Source of the DNA: Chitinophaga pendula | GTDB taxonomy: Bacteria; Bacteroidota; Bacteroidia; Chitinophagales; Chitinophagaceae | Assembly (NCBI RefSeq): GCF_020386615.1 | Contig: NZ_CP077769.1 | Coordinates: 7,427,501 to 7,491,500, forward strand | Reading direction: 5' to 3' | DNA length: 64,000 nucleotides | Part shown: in pieces, positions 45,129 through 54,495 of the stretch | Position numbering within the stretch: the stretch's first letter is position 1 | Layout of the letters: every line of letters starts with the position of its first letter | The notes under the pieces: model-generated | Told to the model about the DNA's origin: nothing | The model's input: the letters and a program-made list of their open reading frames with translations, nothing else | Databases searched by the model: none | Translations under genes and position numbers: made by a program

Positions 45129-47264
45129 ATGAATACGTATGATGAAAAACACATCAAAAATATTGTACTGCTGGGCGCCGCCAAAAGCGGTAAAACCACC
45201 CTCAGCGAAACCATGTTATTTGAAGCCGGTATCATCAACAAACGTGGTTCTGTAGAAGAGAACAATACCGTCTCCGATTATCATGAAATAGAACATGAAA
45301 GAGGCAACTCCGTATACGCTACCTGCCTGCATACCGAATGGAGAGACTACAAGATCAATATCATTGATACCCCCGGCCTGGAAGACTTCATCGGTGAAGT
45401 CATTTCCGCCATCAGGGTCTGCGACACCGCCTTGCTGCTACTCAATGCCCAATATGGTGTCGAAATAGGTACCGAACTGATATGGGACTATGTAGACAAA
45501 TACCGCAAACCGACCCTGCTGGCCATCAACCAGCTGGATACCGAACAAGCCAACTTCAACAAGACCGTCGAAGACGCCCGTAACATCCTCGGCCCTGCCG
45601 TTACCGTCATGCAATACCCCGTTAACCAGGGCCTCGGATTCAACGCGATCATCGACCTGCTCAAAATGACCATGTACCGCTTCCCCGATGGGGGTGGAAA
45701 ACCCGAAAAACTCCCCATACCCGATAGTGAACGTGAAAAAGCCGATCAATTGCATAACGAATTGGTCGAAAAAGCAGCCGAAAACGACGATACCCTCATG
45801 GAGCAATACTTCGAAAAAGGAAACCTCGACGAAGATGAACTCCGCCAGGGCCTTAAAATTGGTATGCTCAAACACCAGGTATTCCCTGTCTTCTGCCTCT
45901 CCGCCAAACAAAATATGGGCAGCGGCCGCCTCATGGGATTCATCGACAATGTCGCCCCTTCCGCTACCGAAATGCCTCCCGAACAAACCACCGATGGCAA
46001 AGCGGTACCCTGCGACCCCGCAGCCCCCACCTGCCTTTTCGTGTTCAAAACACTCCAGGAGCCACACATAGGACGCCTTTCTTTTTTTAAGGTACTCTCC
46101 GGAGAAGTGAGAACAGGCACAGAACTGGTTAATCAAAATGGCGATACCACCGAAAGACTCAACCAGCTCTTCATCGCCGATGGCAAAAACAGGAATCCCG
46201 TCGACCGCCTCCGCACGGGCGATATCGGCTGCACCCTCAAACTGAAGAACACCTTTACCAATCATACCCTGGCCGAAAAACAGTTCACCGCTCAGATAGA
46301 TCCCATCCACTTCCCCACACCCAAAGTCAGAATAGCCATCGAAGCGACCAGCAAATCCGATGAAGAAAAACTGGGAGAGGTACTGGCCGAACTGCATACG
46401 GAAGACCCCACCCTCGAAGTGGAATACAACCGGGAACTCAAACAGGTCATCCTGCACGGACAAGGCGACCTGCATCTCCTGGTCACCAAATGGAGATTGG
46501 AAAACACCTATAAGATGCATGTCGCCTACCACGCAGCCAAAATACCGTATCGCGAAACCATCCAGAAGCCAGCCCTGGCTTCCTATCGGCATAAGAAACA
46601 ATCAGGAGGTGCCGGACAGTTCGGAGAGGTGTTTATGAAAATAGAACCTTATTACGAAGGCATGCCCCCACTGAAAGACTACCCGGTAAGAGATACGGAA
46701 GAGATAGAGCTGACCTGGGGAGGGAAACTGGTATTCAACAATTGTATCGTCGGCGGCGCTATTGAAACCCGCTTCCTGCCTTCCATCCTCAAAGGCGTCA
46801 TGGAGAAAATGCAGGAAGGTCCTCTCACCGGCTCCTATGTGCGCGATATCCGCGTCAGTGTATATGATGGCAAAATGCACCCGGTAGATAGCAACGATAT
46901 CTCCTTTAAAATAGCAGGCATGATGGCCTTCAAAGATGCTTTCCACCAGGCGGCACCACAACTGCTGGAACCCGTATTTGATATCGAAACAACCGCTCCC
47001 GATGTGATGATGGGCGATATCATGGGGGAACTGCAAAGCCGGCGTAGTATCATCACCGGTATGGATGCCGAAAATGGCTACCAGGTGATAAAAGCCCGCA
47101 CCCCACAGGCCGAACTGGATAAACTGTTCGCCGCCTTGCGTAATGTCACTCAGGGCAAAGCCAAAATCAAAACTATGTTCGCTGAGTTTGCACCAGTACC
47201 CGCAGACATACAAAAGAAACTCAGCGAGGAGTATAAGAACAAAGAGGTAGAAGTGGCCAGCTGA
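45129..47264 (+). CDS. Elongation factor G paralogue (EF-G2-like)
   Basis: 711 residues with the full EF-G domain plan: GTPase (1-290), domain II (about 300-390), III (about 405-480), IV and V (about 485-700). Seen: P-loop GAAKSGKTT (16-24), switch region ERGNSV (57-62) where canonical EF-G has RGITI, DTPGLEDF (80-87) with Leu84 in place of the catalytic His of DTPGHVDF, and NQLD (134-137) in place of NKxD. Family knowledge: the His orients the attacking water, and Thr of RGIT binds magnesium. This protein is therefore probably a slow or specialised ribosome GTPase (EF-G2 or tetracycline-protection-like class), not the housekeeping EF-G. Confidence 0.9.
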   Translation: MNTYDEKHIKNIVLLGAAKSGKTTLSETMLFEAGIINKRGSVEENNTVSDYHEIEHERGNSVYATCLHTEWRDYKINIIDTPGLEDFIGEVISAIRVCDTALLLLNAQYGVEIGTELIWDYVDKYRKPTLLAINQLDTEQANFNKTVEDARNILGPAVTVMQYPVNQGLGFNAIIDLLKMTMYRFPDGGGKPEKLPIPDSEREKADQLHNELVEKAAENDDTLMEQYFEKGNLDEDELRQGLKIGMLKHQVFPVFCLSAKQNMGSGRLMGFIDNVAPSATEMPPEQTTDGKAVPCDPAAPTCLFVFKTLQEPHIGRLSFFKVLSGEVRTGTELVNQNGDTTERLNQLFIADGKNRNPVDRLRTGDIGCTLKLKNTFTNHTLAEKQFTAQIDPIHFPTPKVRIAIEATSKSDEEKLGEVLAELHTEDPTLEVEYNRELKQVILHGQGDLHLLVTKWRLENTYKMHVAYHAAKIPYRETIQKPALASYRHKKQSGGAGQFGEVFMKIEPYYEGMPPLKDYPVRDTEEIELTWGGKLVFNNCIVGGAIETRFLPSILKGVMEKMQEGPLTGSYVRDIRVSVYDGKMHPVDSNDISFKIAGMMAFKDAFHQAAPQLLEPVFDIETTAPDVMMGDIMGELQSRRSIITGMDAENGYQVIKARTPQAELDKLFAALRNVTQGKAKIKTMFAEFAPVPADIQKKLSEEYKNKEVEVAS

Positions 47265-47278
47265 TCAGCCGGCGCCTT

Positions 47279-48826
47279 TTAGAAAGAACTGCCCCAGCTT
47301 TCCCGATCCAGCGTCCGGTATTGTATTGCCTCCGCCAGGTGAGTAGGCTGTATTTGCTCACTGCCTTCCAGATCAGCGATCGTCCTGCTGACCTTCAGTA
47401 TGCGGTCATAAGCCCTTGCCGACAACTTGAGTTGCTGCATCGCCTTCTTTAGTAGCGCATCCCCCGCATTGTCCGTGAGGCATATCCGTTTGAGCTGCTT
47501 GCTGCTCATCTGCGCATTGCAATAAAGGCCGTCCTGGCCCTGGAATCGTTGTGCCTGTACCTTCCGCGCCGCCATCACCCGCACACGTATATCCTTGCTG
47601 GATTCTGCTGCCTGCTGCGATGACAATGCCGAAAAAGGAACAGGAGTGACCTCTACATGCAGGTCTATCCGGTCCAGTAACGGACCAGATACCCTGTTGA
47701 GATACTTCTGTACCGCACCAGGTGGACAACTGCACGACTTCTCCGGATGGTTGAAATAACCACAGGGGCAAGGGTTCATAGAGGCCAGCAGCATGAAGCT
47801 GGCAGGGAAGTCTATGGCCATCCGCGTACGGGAGATCGTCACCCGCCGTTCCTCTATGGGCTGCCGCATCACCTCCAGCACCTTACGTTTGAACTCCGGC
47901 AACTCATCCATGAATAATACCCCATTATGCGCCAGCGATATCTCCCCGGGCTGAGGATGAGCACCACCACCTACCAGGGCCGCATCGCTGATCGTATGAT
48001 GAGGAGAGCGGAAAGGCCGTCTCGCAATAAGCGAACTATGCGCCGGTAACTTACCTGCTACCGAATGAATCTTTGTCGTCTCCAGTGCTTCCTGCAGGCT
48101 CAATGGCGGCAATATCGTAGGCAACCGCTGTGCCAGCATGGTCTTACCCGCTCCCGGAGGACCTACCAGCACCGCATTGTGTCCACCGGCAGCAGCTATC
48201 TCCAGGGCGCGTTTGATATTACGTTGCCCCCGCACATCCGAAAAGTCAATCTCGAAGTCCTGCTGCGCCGCCGCAAAAGCATCCGCCGCATCTACACGGA
48301 TAGGAGAGAGCTTCGTCGTATCTTTCAAAAAGTCGATCACCTCCCGCATATGCGATACCCCGTACACCTCCAGCTGATCCACCATCGCGGCTTCCTTGGC
48401 GTTGGACAACGGTAGTATCAGCCCTTTGAAACCCTCCCGCTTCGCTTGCAATGCAATAGGCAAAGCCCCCCGCACCGGCTGTACCGTACCATCCAGCGAC
48501 AACTCACCCATAATGGTATAATGACCTAACAGCTCCGCAGGCACCTGCCCCGATGCCGCCAGTATACCCAACGCAATAGGCAGGTCATACGCAGACCCTG
48601 CCTTACGGATATCAGCAGGCGCCATATTCACCACCGTGCGCAAACGGGGCATACGATAACCCAGGTGAAGGATGGACGACTCTATACGCCGCTCACTCTC
48701 CTTGACCGCATTATCAGGTAATCCAACCATATAAAACTTGGACCCTTTATCGGAAACATTCACTTCTATTACAATGGAAATGGCTTCTACGCCTTGCACA
48801 GCGCTACCGTACGTTTTGACAATCAT
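47279..48826 (-). CDS. comM: ComM/YifB family AAA+ ATPase (Mg chelatase-like)
   Basis: 515 residues. Seen: an N-terminal Lon-like domain (1-160, with VGLPDNAVKESERRI), a central AAA+ module with Walker A VGPPGAGKT (about 218-226), Walker B GVLFMDELPEF (about 301-311), a CxxxxxxxxCxCPPG zinc-like segment with NPCPCGYFNHPEKSCSC, and the C-terminal domain ending in SAYDLP-type helices. Family knowledge: ComM is a hexameric helicase that promotes branch migration during natural transformation. It is convergent with the EF-G paralogue, 14 bp from its stop. Confidence 0.93.
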   Translation of the reverse strand: MIVKTYGSAVQGVEAISIVIEVNVSDKGSKFYMVGLPDNAVKESERRIESSILHLGYRMPRLRTVVNMAPADIRKAGSAYDLPIALGILAASGQVPAELLGHYTIMGELSLDGTVQPVRGALPIALQAKREGFKGLILPLSNAKEAAMVDQLEVYGVSHMREVIDFLKDTTKLSPIRVDAADAFAAAQQDFEIDFSDVRGQRNIKRALEIAAAGGHNAVLVGPPGAGKTMLAQRLPTILPPLSLQEALETTKIHSVAGKLPAHSSLIARRPFRSPHHTISDAALVGGGAHPQPGEISLAHNGVLFMDELPEFKRKVLEVMRQPIEERRVTISRTRMAIDFPASFMLLASMNPCPCGYFNHPEKSCSCPPGAVQKYLNRVSGPLLDRIDLHVEVTPVPFSALSSQQAAESSKDIRVRVMAARKVQAQRFQGQDGLYCNAQMSSKQLKRICLTDNAGDALLKKAMQQLKLSARAYDRILKVSRTIADLEGSEQIQPTHLAEAIQYRTLDRESWGSSF

Positions 48827-48847
48827 GGGGATATGGGGTTGAGTAAC

Positions 48848-48875
48848 TAAATGTAAGGCAATTTCCTTACATTTA
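48848..48875. promoter_or_regulatory. Perfect 11-bp inverted repeat between comM and the MutS-like gene
   Basis: TAAATGTAAGG (48848-48858) and CCTTACATTTA (48865-48875) with a 6-bp centre. It lies 22 bp upstream of the comM start and 9 bp behind the MutS-like stop, both on the minus strand. No T-run follows, so an operator for comM is more likely than a terminator. Confidence 0.5.
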
Positions 48876-48883
48876 ACTACCCC

Positions 48884-50212
48884 TTAGCGGATCTCCCGTA
48901 ACAGGTCCAGCACCTTCTCCCGCTTCAGTATCAGGTATCCGATCTTCTCTTTCGCAATACCGTCTTTCAATTGATAGGTAAAGTAAAGGTTGTCATCCAT
49001 TACGGTAGACTCAAAATATTTAAAACGGATCTTGGGCTCTTGCTGTAATTCATCCGCAATCTCATACAGGTGGGTCGATAGCATGAACAGGCAGTTGCTG
49101 CTCTGCAACAGACCGCGTATTACCGCCAGCGAACAGTTTTTCGCATCCTCTACATTGGTACCCTTGAACATCTCATCGATCAATACCAACCAGTTATTAC
49201 CATTGCTGATCTTGATGATCGTATTTTTGATACGTTGTACCTCGCTGTAGAAGTAACTCTCCCCGCGGAATATATTATCCTGCACCTGTATGTTACTAAA
49301 GATGCCATGGAAGAAACTCAACTCCATCTGCTGCGCCGGTACGCCCATGCCTATATGCGCCAGGAACACCGCTACCCCTACCGCTTTGATAAAAGTAGTT
49401 TTACCCGCCATATTCGCCCCGGTGAGGAACAGAAAGTTGGCTTGCGGGTTGAGCGTTACATCATAAGCAACCGGCTGTTGTAATATGATATGGTATAACT
49501 GCGTAGCCTGCACGAAAGGAGCTTGCTGCGTATTGAATGATGGGAACTGCAGATTGTACCGGCGGATCGCTTTCGTCATGGCATTATAAGCATCCAGCTG
49601 CTTATACAGCTCCAGCAACTCCAGTACCACCTTCTTATGCCGGCGACGTACGAAACTATCAAAGCGTAATACCTGTATGAACGACAACTTCCCACGACCT
49701 TCCGCTTCCAGTATATCGCTGAAATCCCTTTGTAACAACAGGTGCTGCGCCCGGTCCAATATACTCTTCAATATCTTCGGACAATCATCATGATTCAAGG
49801 CTTCCACAAATCCACGGAATCCCTTCAATAGGTTCAGCAGCTGGGGAAAAGAGAATTTAATAAACCCATAGTCCGGTGCATAGATGGTTTTGATCAGTGC
49901 CGCATTCATCAGCAGTGGTACCCCTTCCGTATTGGAGATCGGTTCGATCTGAGCATCCATGTAATTTTCCAATACTACAATAGTACCGTTGGAAATGATG
50001 GATGGCCAGCTGTCTTCATGCGCCATCAGGTACTGCAACGCACGCTGCCGGTTTTGAATGGCAGTAATGTCCTTCAGCGGAGCCGAAAAAAGACGACGGA
50101 GATATTCACGCCCGCCGGCAGTAGTAGTAAAGTCCAGCCGGTGGAACAAAGAAAACTCCTCTTCCCGGTTGAAGATAGATAGATCGTAGTAAGTCGTGAT
50201 ATCCAACTCCAT
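48884..50212 (-). CDS. MutS-core ATPase without mismatch-recognition domain
   Basis: 442 residues from the ATG at 50212 (the frame is open to 50407, but MELDITTYYDLSIF is the likely beginning). Seen: a helical lever/clamp part (about 15-260), then the MutS ATPase domain with Walker A GANMAGKTT, Walker B VLIDEMFKGTN and STHLYEI. The N-terminal mismatch-binding domain of MutS and the Smr nuclease of MutS2 are missing. Such short MutS-like proteins are common in Bacteroidota; the role is unknown, perhaps in recombination or ribosome/DNA structure handling. The N-terminal extension contains a hydrophobic stretch that could be a membrane anchor if the far start is used. Confidence 0.85.
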   Translation of the reverse strand: MELDITTYYDLSIFNREEEFSLFHRLDFTTTAGGREYLRRLFSAPLKDITAIQNRQRALQYLMAHEDSWPSIISNGTIVVLENYMDAQIEPISNTEGVPLLMNAALIKTIYAPDYGFIKFSFPQLLNLLKGFRGFVEALNHDDCPKILKSILDRAQHLLLQRDFSDILEAEGRGKLSFIQVLRFDSFVRRRHKKVVLELLELYKQLDAYNAMTKAIRRYNLQFPSFNTQQAPFVQATQLYHIILQQPVAYDVTLNPQANFLFLTGANMAGKTTFIKAVGVAVFLAHIGMGVPAQQMELSFFHGIFSNIQVQDNIFRGESYFYSEVQRIKNTIIKISNGNNWLVLIDEMFKGTNVEDAKNCSLAVIRGLLQSSNCLFMLSTHLYEIADELQQEPKIRFKYFESTVMDDNLYFTYQLKDGIAKEKIGYLILKREKVLDLLREIR

Positions 50213-50427
50213 GCTGTTGATGATTTTTAAGGGAAGACAATATGACCTCTTCGCAGAAAGCAATACCGCAACACCACTGATGCTAAGTAAATAAAAAAAA
50301 GCGAGTGTACATATGATGCCGTACAAACTCCGTTCCTGTATAGACGCACACCTCCCCCCTTTTCCATAAACCAGGAAGGTATTGCCATCGGCAATACCTT
50401 CCCTCACATTATATTGACTGTACTTTG

Positions 50428-51777
50428 TTAATCCCGGTCGAATAACAAACGCTGACCTTGCCGTTCCTCGTTGAACTGCCCGTTGTGCCAGGCCAGGTGC
50501 CCATTCACAAAAGTATGGGTCACCGCCGCCGGGAATGTATGCTCCTCAAACGGACTCCAGCCACATTTGTAATACAGGCTCTCCTTCGTTACTGTAGAAG
50601 CCTGCTGCAGATCTACAATCACACAGTCCGCATAATACCCTTCCCGCAGATAACCCCGCTCCCGGATACGGAAACAGGTAGCCGGCGCATGACTCATCTT
50701 TTCTACCACTTTCTCCAGCGTGATATTGCCGAGGTTCACATGCTCCAGCATCATCAGCAGGCTGTGCTGTACCAATGGCACTCCGGATGGCGCCTGCAAA
50801 TAAGGCTGTGCCTTCTCCTCCCAGGTATGAGGCGCATGGTCCGTCGCGATAATGTCCAGCCGGTCATCCAGCAATGCCTGCCATAAAGCATGTTTATTAT
50901 GCGGTGCCTTAATAGCAGGATTACATTTGATGAGATTGCCGTAGCGCGCATAATCATCAGCAGTAAAGTACAGGTGATGCACACATACCTCCGCCGTAAT
51001 ACGTTTCTCCGCCAGCGGCAGCATATTGCTGAACAGCTGCAACTCTTTCTCCGTGGAGATATGCAGAATATGCAAACGGGAGTTGTGCTTCTTGGCAAAC
51101 TGTATCGCCACCAGTGAAGACTCAAAACAAGCCTCCGCATTACGGATCAGCGGGTGCTCCGCCGCCGTCAGATGTTCCGCACCGATCTCCTTCGTGTACT
51201 TATCCATATTCTCCCGGATGATCTTTTCATCCTCACAGTGCGTAGCAATCAGCAACTCAGTCCGGGAAAAGATCTGCTCCAGAGTGATGAAATTATCCAC
51301 CAGCATATTACCGGTAGAAGAACCCATAAATATCTTCACCCCCGCGATCCGGTCCTTCTTCTCATTACTGCGTAATACCTCCTCCACATTGTCGTTAGAT
51401 ACACCCATGAAGAAAGAATAGTTGGCCAGCGAATGCTGCGCGCCAATCTTATACTTATCCTCCAGCAATTCCTGAGTCAGCGCCGCCGGTTTAGTGTTGG
51501 GCATCTCCATAAAACTGGTCGTACCACCAGCCACCGCCGCACGGGCCTCCGTATAAATAGTCGCCTTATGGGTCAACCCCGGCTCCCGGAAATGCACCTG
51601 GTCATCGATCACACCGGGCAACAAATGTTTGCCTTCCCCGTTAATCTCAATGTACTGGCCTGGTACATCCAATTGCGGTGCAATACGCTCAATACGGTCA
51701 TTTTTTATCCATACGTCCTGTACCGTAGTGCGGCCTTCATTCACTACGGAGATATTCCTGATGAGATAATTTTGCAT
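50428..51777 (-). CDS. pyrC: Dihydroorotase / amidohydrolase
   Basis: 449 residues. Seen: a metal site GVIDDQVHFREPG (55-67) in which the first His of the usual HxH pair is Gln60, His62 present; Lys-equivalent and His ligands in ATHCEDE and LHILHIST; and ATDHAPH with the catalytic Asp (about 313-319). Known: dihydroorotases close carbamoyl-aspartate in pyrimidine synthesis. Gln in the first ligand place has been seen, as I recall, in Bacteroidota dihydroorotases, so activity may be kept with an altered metal centre; an inactive PyrC' form or allantoinase are alternatives. It stands alone on the minus strand. Confidence 0.85.
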   Translation of the reverse strand: MQNYLIRNISVVNEGRTTVQDVWIKNDRIERIAPQLDVPGQYIEINGEGKHLLPGVIDDQVHFREPGLTHKATIYTEARAAVAGGTTSFMEMPNTKPAALTQELLEDKYKIGAQHSLANYSFFMGVSNDNVEEVLRSNEKKDRIAGVKIFMGSSTGNMLVDNFITLEQIFSRTELLIATHCEDEKIIRENMDKYTKEIGAEHLTAAEHPLIRNAEACFESSLVAIQFAKKHNSRLHILHISTEKELQLFSNMLPLAEKRITAEVCVHHLYFTADDYARYGNLIKCNPAIKAPHNKHALWQALLDDRLDIIATDHAPHTWEEKAQPYLQAPSGVPLVQHSLLMMLEHVNLGNITLEKVVEKMSHAPATCFRIRERGYLREGYYADCVIVDLQQASTVTKESLYYKCGWSPFEEHTFPAAVTHTFVNGHLAWHNGQFNEERQGQRLLFDRD

Positions 51778-51852
51778 AGCACAAAAGTAGCCATTCCAGC
51801 ATCAATTACTAAGAGAAGCCCGTCAATTTCAAGTCAATAAAATAAAAGGGAA

Positions 51853-52554
51853 TTATCCTTCCAGGTGAATAGAGAACACGATCATACGCGATTTAAGCTG
51901 ATCCACCACATTGGAATAACGGAGATTGGGGTCCTTTACATGCACATTCCCAATACCATTGCTGATCTTGAACTCCGGTGAAAAGATGAAACTAGGGAAG
52001 TAAAACTCAAAACCAGCGCCGATCTCATAACCATAGTCGTTACGGCTTACTTTTACCAGGTCCTCTGCCCGCCGGTTACGCGCATTCGAAGCCAGGTCAT
52101 AGTCAAACTTCATCCCCGCGATCGTATACACCCGCATATTGCCGATACGGTCCGACTTAAACTTGATCTGCAAAGGGAACATCAACAGGATAGACTCGAT
52201 CTTTTTCTCCGTCTCCCGCTGGGGATAGTTCTCCCGGTAATAAAGGTTCTTGGATGCAAATACCAGCTGAGGGTTGAAACGAAGGTCAAAACGATGGTTT
52301 AAACGCAGGTTGGCCAGCAACCCCAGGTTAAAACCAATGGTCTTCAACGGCTCCGCTACCATGATAGAATCCTGTTTCAGAAAGATCTGATCATGATATA
52401 GCTTGAAATTGGATTGGTTAACGGCCAGCGTGATACCAAAATAGTAGGGCTTGATATCATGTTCCTCCATATGGAGTACCTGCTGTGACCAGGCAGGAAG
52501 GGTGTTCCATAGAAATAGGCACAGGATTAGCGCGAAGCGCAATAAAGAGAGCAT
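51853..52554 (-). CDS. porT: PorT-like outer-membrane beta-barrel protein
   Basis: 233 residues from the ATG at 52554; an in-frame ATG at 52578 would add eight residues. Seen: a signal peptide (ending PAWSQ), then amphipathic beta strands: YYFGITLAVNQSNFKLY, GFNLGLLANLRLNHRFDLRF, YEIGAGFEFYFPSFIFSPEF. PorT is an eight-strand barrel of the type 9 secretion system. The gene overlaps the end of ubiE by 28 bp, an arrangement I associate with porT in Bacteroidota. It fits the sorting domain on the DUF1501 protein. Confidence 0.85.
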   Translation of the reverse strand: MLSLLRFALILCLFLWNTLPAWSQQVLHMEEHDIKPYYFGITLAVNQSNFKLYHDQIFLKQDSIMVAEPLKTIGFNLGLLANLRLNHRFDLRFNPQLVFASKNLYYRENYPQRETEKKIESILLMFPLQIKFKSDRIGNMRVYTIAGMKFDYDLASNARNRRAEDLVKVSRNDYGYEIGAGFEFYFPSFIFSPEFKISNGIGNVHVKDPNLRYSNVVDQLKSRMIVFSIHLEG

Positions 52555-53273
52555 ATGCCGAATGTGAGCGTTTTGCATGTAACGGCCTTAAAACCAGTAT
52601 TAGTTAAGATGTCTATCATCGCCTGACCCTGGGGAAACGCCTTCACTGAATCCGGTAAGTAACTATACGCCTCCTGACTCTTAGCGATCCATTTCCCTAA
52701 ACGGGGAGTGACGTAGCTAAAATACAAATTATATAATTGTTTAATGGGAAAAACTGTCGGATTCGAAAATTCCAATATAATCAGCTTACCCCCGGGTTGA
52801 AGCACTCGGTGCATCTCCGATAACCCCTTTTCCAGGTTCTCAAAATTACGTACACCAAAAGCAACCGTTATCGCATCAAACGTCTGGTCGGGAAAACTTA
52901 TTGTCTCGCTGTCTCCCAGCTGCAGGGTTATTTTGTCCGAAAGCCCCTGCTTCTCGATCTTCTGCCGCCCCAACGCTAACATCCCCGCCGAAATATCAAT
53001 ACCTATGATCTGATCCGGATGTAACATCCGCTCCGCCATAATAGCCAGATCTCCCGTGCCCGTAGCCACATCCAGTATCTTTTTCGGCCGCAACGACTTC
53101 AGTTGTTTTAAGCCCTTCTTACGCCAGGTAATATCGATACCCATGGACATAAAATGGTTGAGAAAGTCATATCGGTGGGCGATATTATCGAACATGCCCG
53201 CTATTTGCTCCTTCTTGCTTAATTTTGATCCCACATAGGGAACTACCTTCTGAACGTTCGCTTTATCTGACAT
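52527..53273 (-). CDS. ubiE: Demethylmenaquinone methyltransferase
   Basis: 248 residues from the ATG at 53273; the frame is open to 53342 but MSDKANVQKVVPY is typical. Seen: the SAM-binding motif ILDVATGTGDLAI (about 68-80), IGIDISAGML, FDAITVAFGVRNFENL (about 138-153) and LIILEFSNP. The enzyme makes menaquinone by C-methylation, the last step of the pathway. The 3' end overlaps porT, so the two are likely co-translated. Menaquinone is the usual quinone of Bacteroidota. Confidence 0.93.
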   Translation of the reverse strand: MSDKANVQKVVPYVGSKLSKKEQIAGMFDNIAHRYDFLNHFMSMGIDITWRKKGLKQLKSLRPKKILDVATGTGDLAIMAERMLHPDQIIGIDISAGMLALGRQKIEKQGLSDKITLQLGDSETISFPDQTFDAITVAFGVRNFENLEKGLSEMHRVLQPGGKLIILEFSNPTVFPIKQLYNLYFSYVTPRLGKWIAKSQEAYSYLPDSVKAFPQGQAMIDILTNTGFKAVTCKTLTFGICSLYCASR

Positions 53274-53402
53274 AGGTCGCAAAGTTAGCACAATATTGGT
53301 TGATAACTGCACAGTCAGACAAGCAACAACAAGGAAAAACAATCCCTCTCTTTTAAATCCGTTAAACCAGGGGAGCCGCCTCCCCGTAAGAGGATGTAAG
53401 TT

Positions 53403-54011
53403 ATGGTGATCAAATCAGCAGAATATCTTATCAGCAACGTCGACTGGCAAAAATGTCCCAAACCGGACATGCCGGAATATGCCTTCATCGGCCGATCTAA
53501 TGTAGGGAAATCATCCCTGATCAATATGCTGGCCAACCGCGAAAAACTGGCCAAAACCTCCGGTACCCCCGGCAAAACGCAGCTGATCAACCATTTCCTC
53601 ATCAACAATGCCTGGTATATCGTTGATCTGCCCGGTTATGGCTTCGCCAAAGTCAGCCAGTCTCAACGCCGCTCCTGGGAACAAATGATCGAAAACTACC
53701 TGCGTAAACGCGAAAACCTCGTAAACGTATTCGTACTCATCGACAGCCGCCATACCCCCCAAAAGATCGACCTCGACTTCATCAACCAGCTGGGTAAATG
53801 GAACATCCCGTTCAATATCGTATTTACCAAAGCAGATAAAAATACACAGGCCGAAACCAGCCGTAACGTCAAAAACTTCCTCAATAAAATGAGGGAAACC
53901 TGGCAATTCCTGCCAGCCCACTTCGTAACATCAACCGTGAAAAAATCAGGCAGAGAAGAAATATTAAGCCTGATAGAAGAAATGAACATCCAGTTCAGGG
54001 CTATCGCATAA
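53403..54011 (+). CDS. ysxC: Ribosome biogenesis GTPase YsxC/EngB
   Basis: 202 residues. Seen: G1 GRSNVGKSS (about 29-37), G3 DLPGYGFAKV (about 78-87), G4 TKADK (about 141-145), and SxK-type end HFVTSTVKKSG. It is needed for assembly of the large ribosomal subunit. It is divergent from ubiE with a 129-bp gap, and followed by a strong terminator. Confidence 0.95.
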   Translation: MVIKSAEYLISNVDWQKCPKPDMPEYAFIGRSNVGKSSLINMLANREKLAKTSGTPGKTQLINHFLINNAWYIVDLPGYGFAKVSQSQRRSWEQMIENYLRKRENLVNVFVLIDSRHTPQKIDLDFINQLGKWNIPFNIVFTKADKNTQAETSRNVKNFLNKMRETWQFLPAHFVTSTVKKSGREEILSLIEEMNIQFRAIA

Positions 54012-54036
54012 CACGCATATCACAAACAATCATATA

Positions 54037-54080
54037 CAGGTCCCCGAAGCGGTTGAAGCCGGCCGGGGACCTGCTCTTTT
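54037..54080 (+). terminator. Intrinsic terminator of ysxC
   Basis: CAGGTCCCCG (54037-54046) and CGGGGACCTG (54064-54073) form a perfect 10-bp stem with further pairing in the loop, followed by CTCTTTT. It lies 25 bp behind the stop codon and touches the end of the convergent lipoprotein gene. Confidence 0.85.
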
Positions 54081-54495
54081 ATCGGAAACAACTACCGCCT
54101 TGCTTTACATAAATGTAAGTGTAGCCGTCATATACCAAGTCCGTCAGTTGTAACGTATCGTTCCGCAACGACAACTGCTGCCCGAAAGGAAACCGCTCCA
54201 AGAACAATGCAGGGCCCTGCTGCCCATTCGTGATCCACTTCGCATCTTTCACCGTAAATGTCCCGCTGGCAGCCATCGAATCCCGCTGCCACACCTGGTA
54301 CTTGTTCTCATGGATACAAAGGTTCCGCAACTCCTTAATAGGCTGGTCCTTGCCGGCATAACCGCCACTGGCACGGATCAGTTGCCAACTCCCCTGTAAA
54401 CGGGCTGAATAACCGTTTTGTACGGCTGGTGTACTTTTGCAGGCTATGATCGATAACATAGCACATACAGGAACAATTAATTTACCCCAATTCAT
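54079..54495 (-). CDS. Predicted lipoprotein, lipocalin-like
   Basis: 138 residues. Seen: a lipoprotein signal with lipobox IIAC (Cys19), then LQGSWQLIRASGGYAG, which is the usual beginning of small lipocalin-like lipoproteins (W in GxW), and alternating strands to the end; a second Cys lies at SCFR. The start codon overlaps the stop of the gene upstream by one base (TAATG), so they are coupled. The ligand and role are unknown. Confidence 0.8.
   Translation of the reverse strand: MNWGKLIVPVCAMLSIIACKSTPAVQNGYSARLQGSWQLIRASGGYAGKDQPIKELRNLCIHENKYQVWQRDSMAASGTFTVKDAKWITNGQQGPALFLERFPFGQQLSLRNDTLQLTDLVYDGYTYIYVKQGGSCFR

Noticed and set aside
45438..46601. 387-codon open frame on the minus strand
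   Set aside because: It lies antisense inside the EF-G paralogue, whose domain motifs are unmistakable; the antisense frame has low-complexity Phe/Gly-rich sequence and no start signal.
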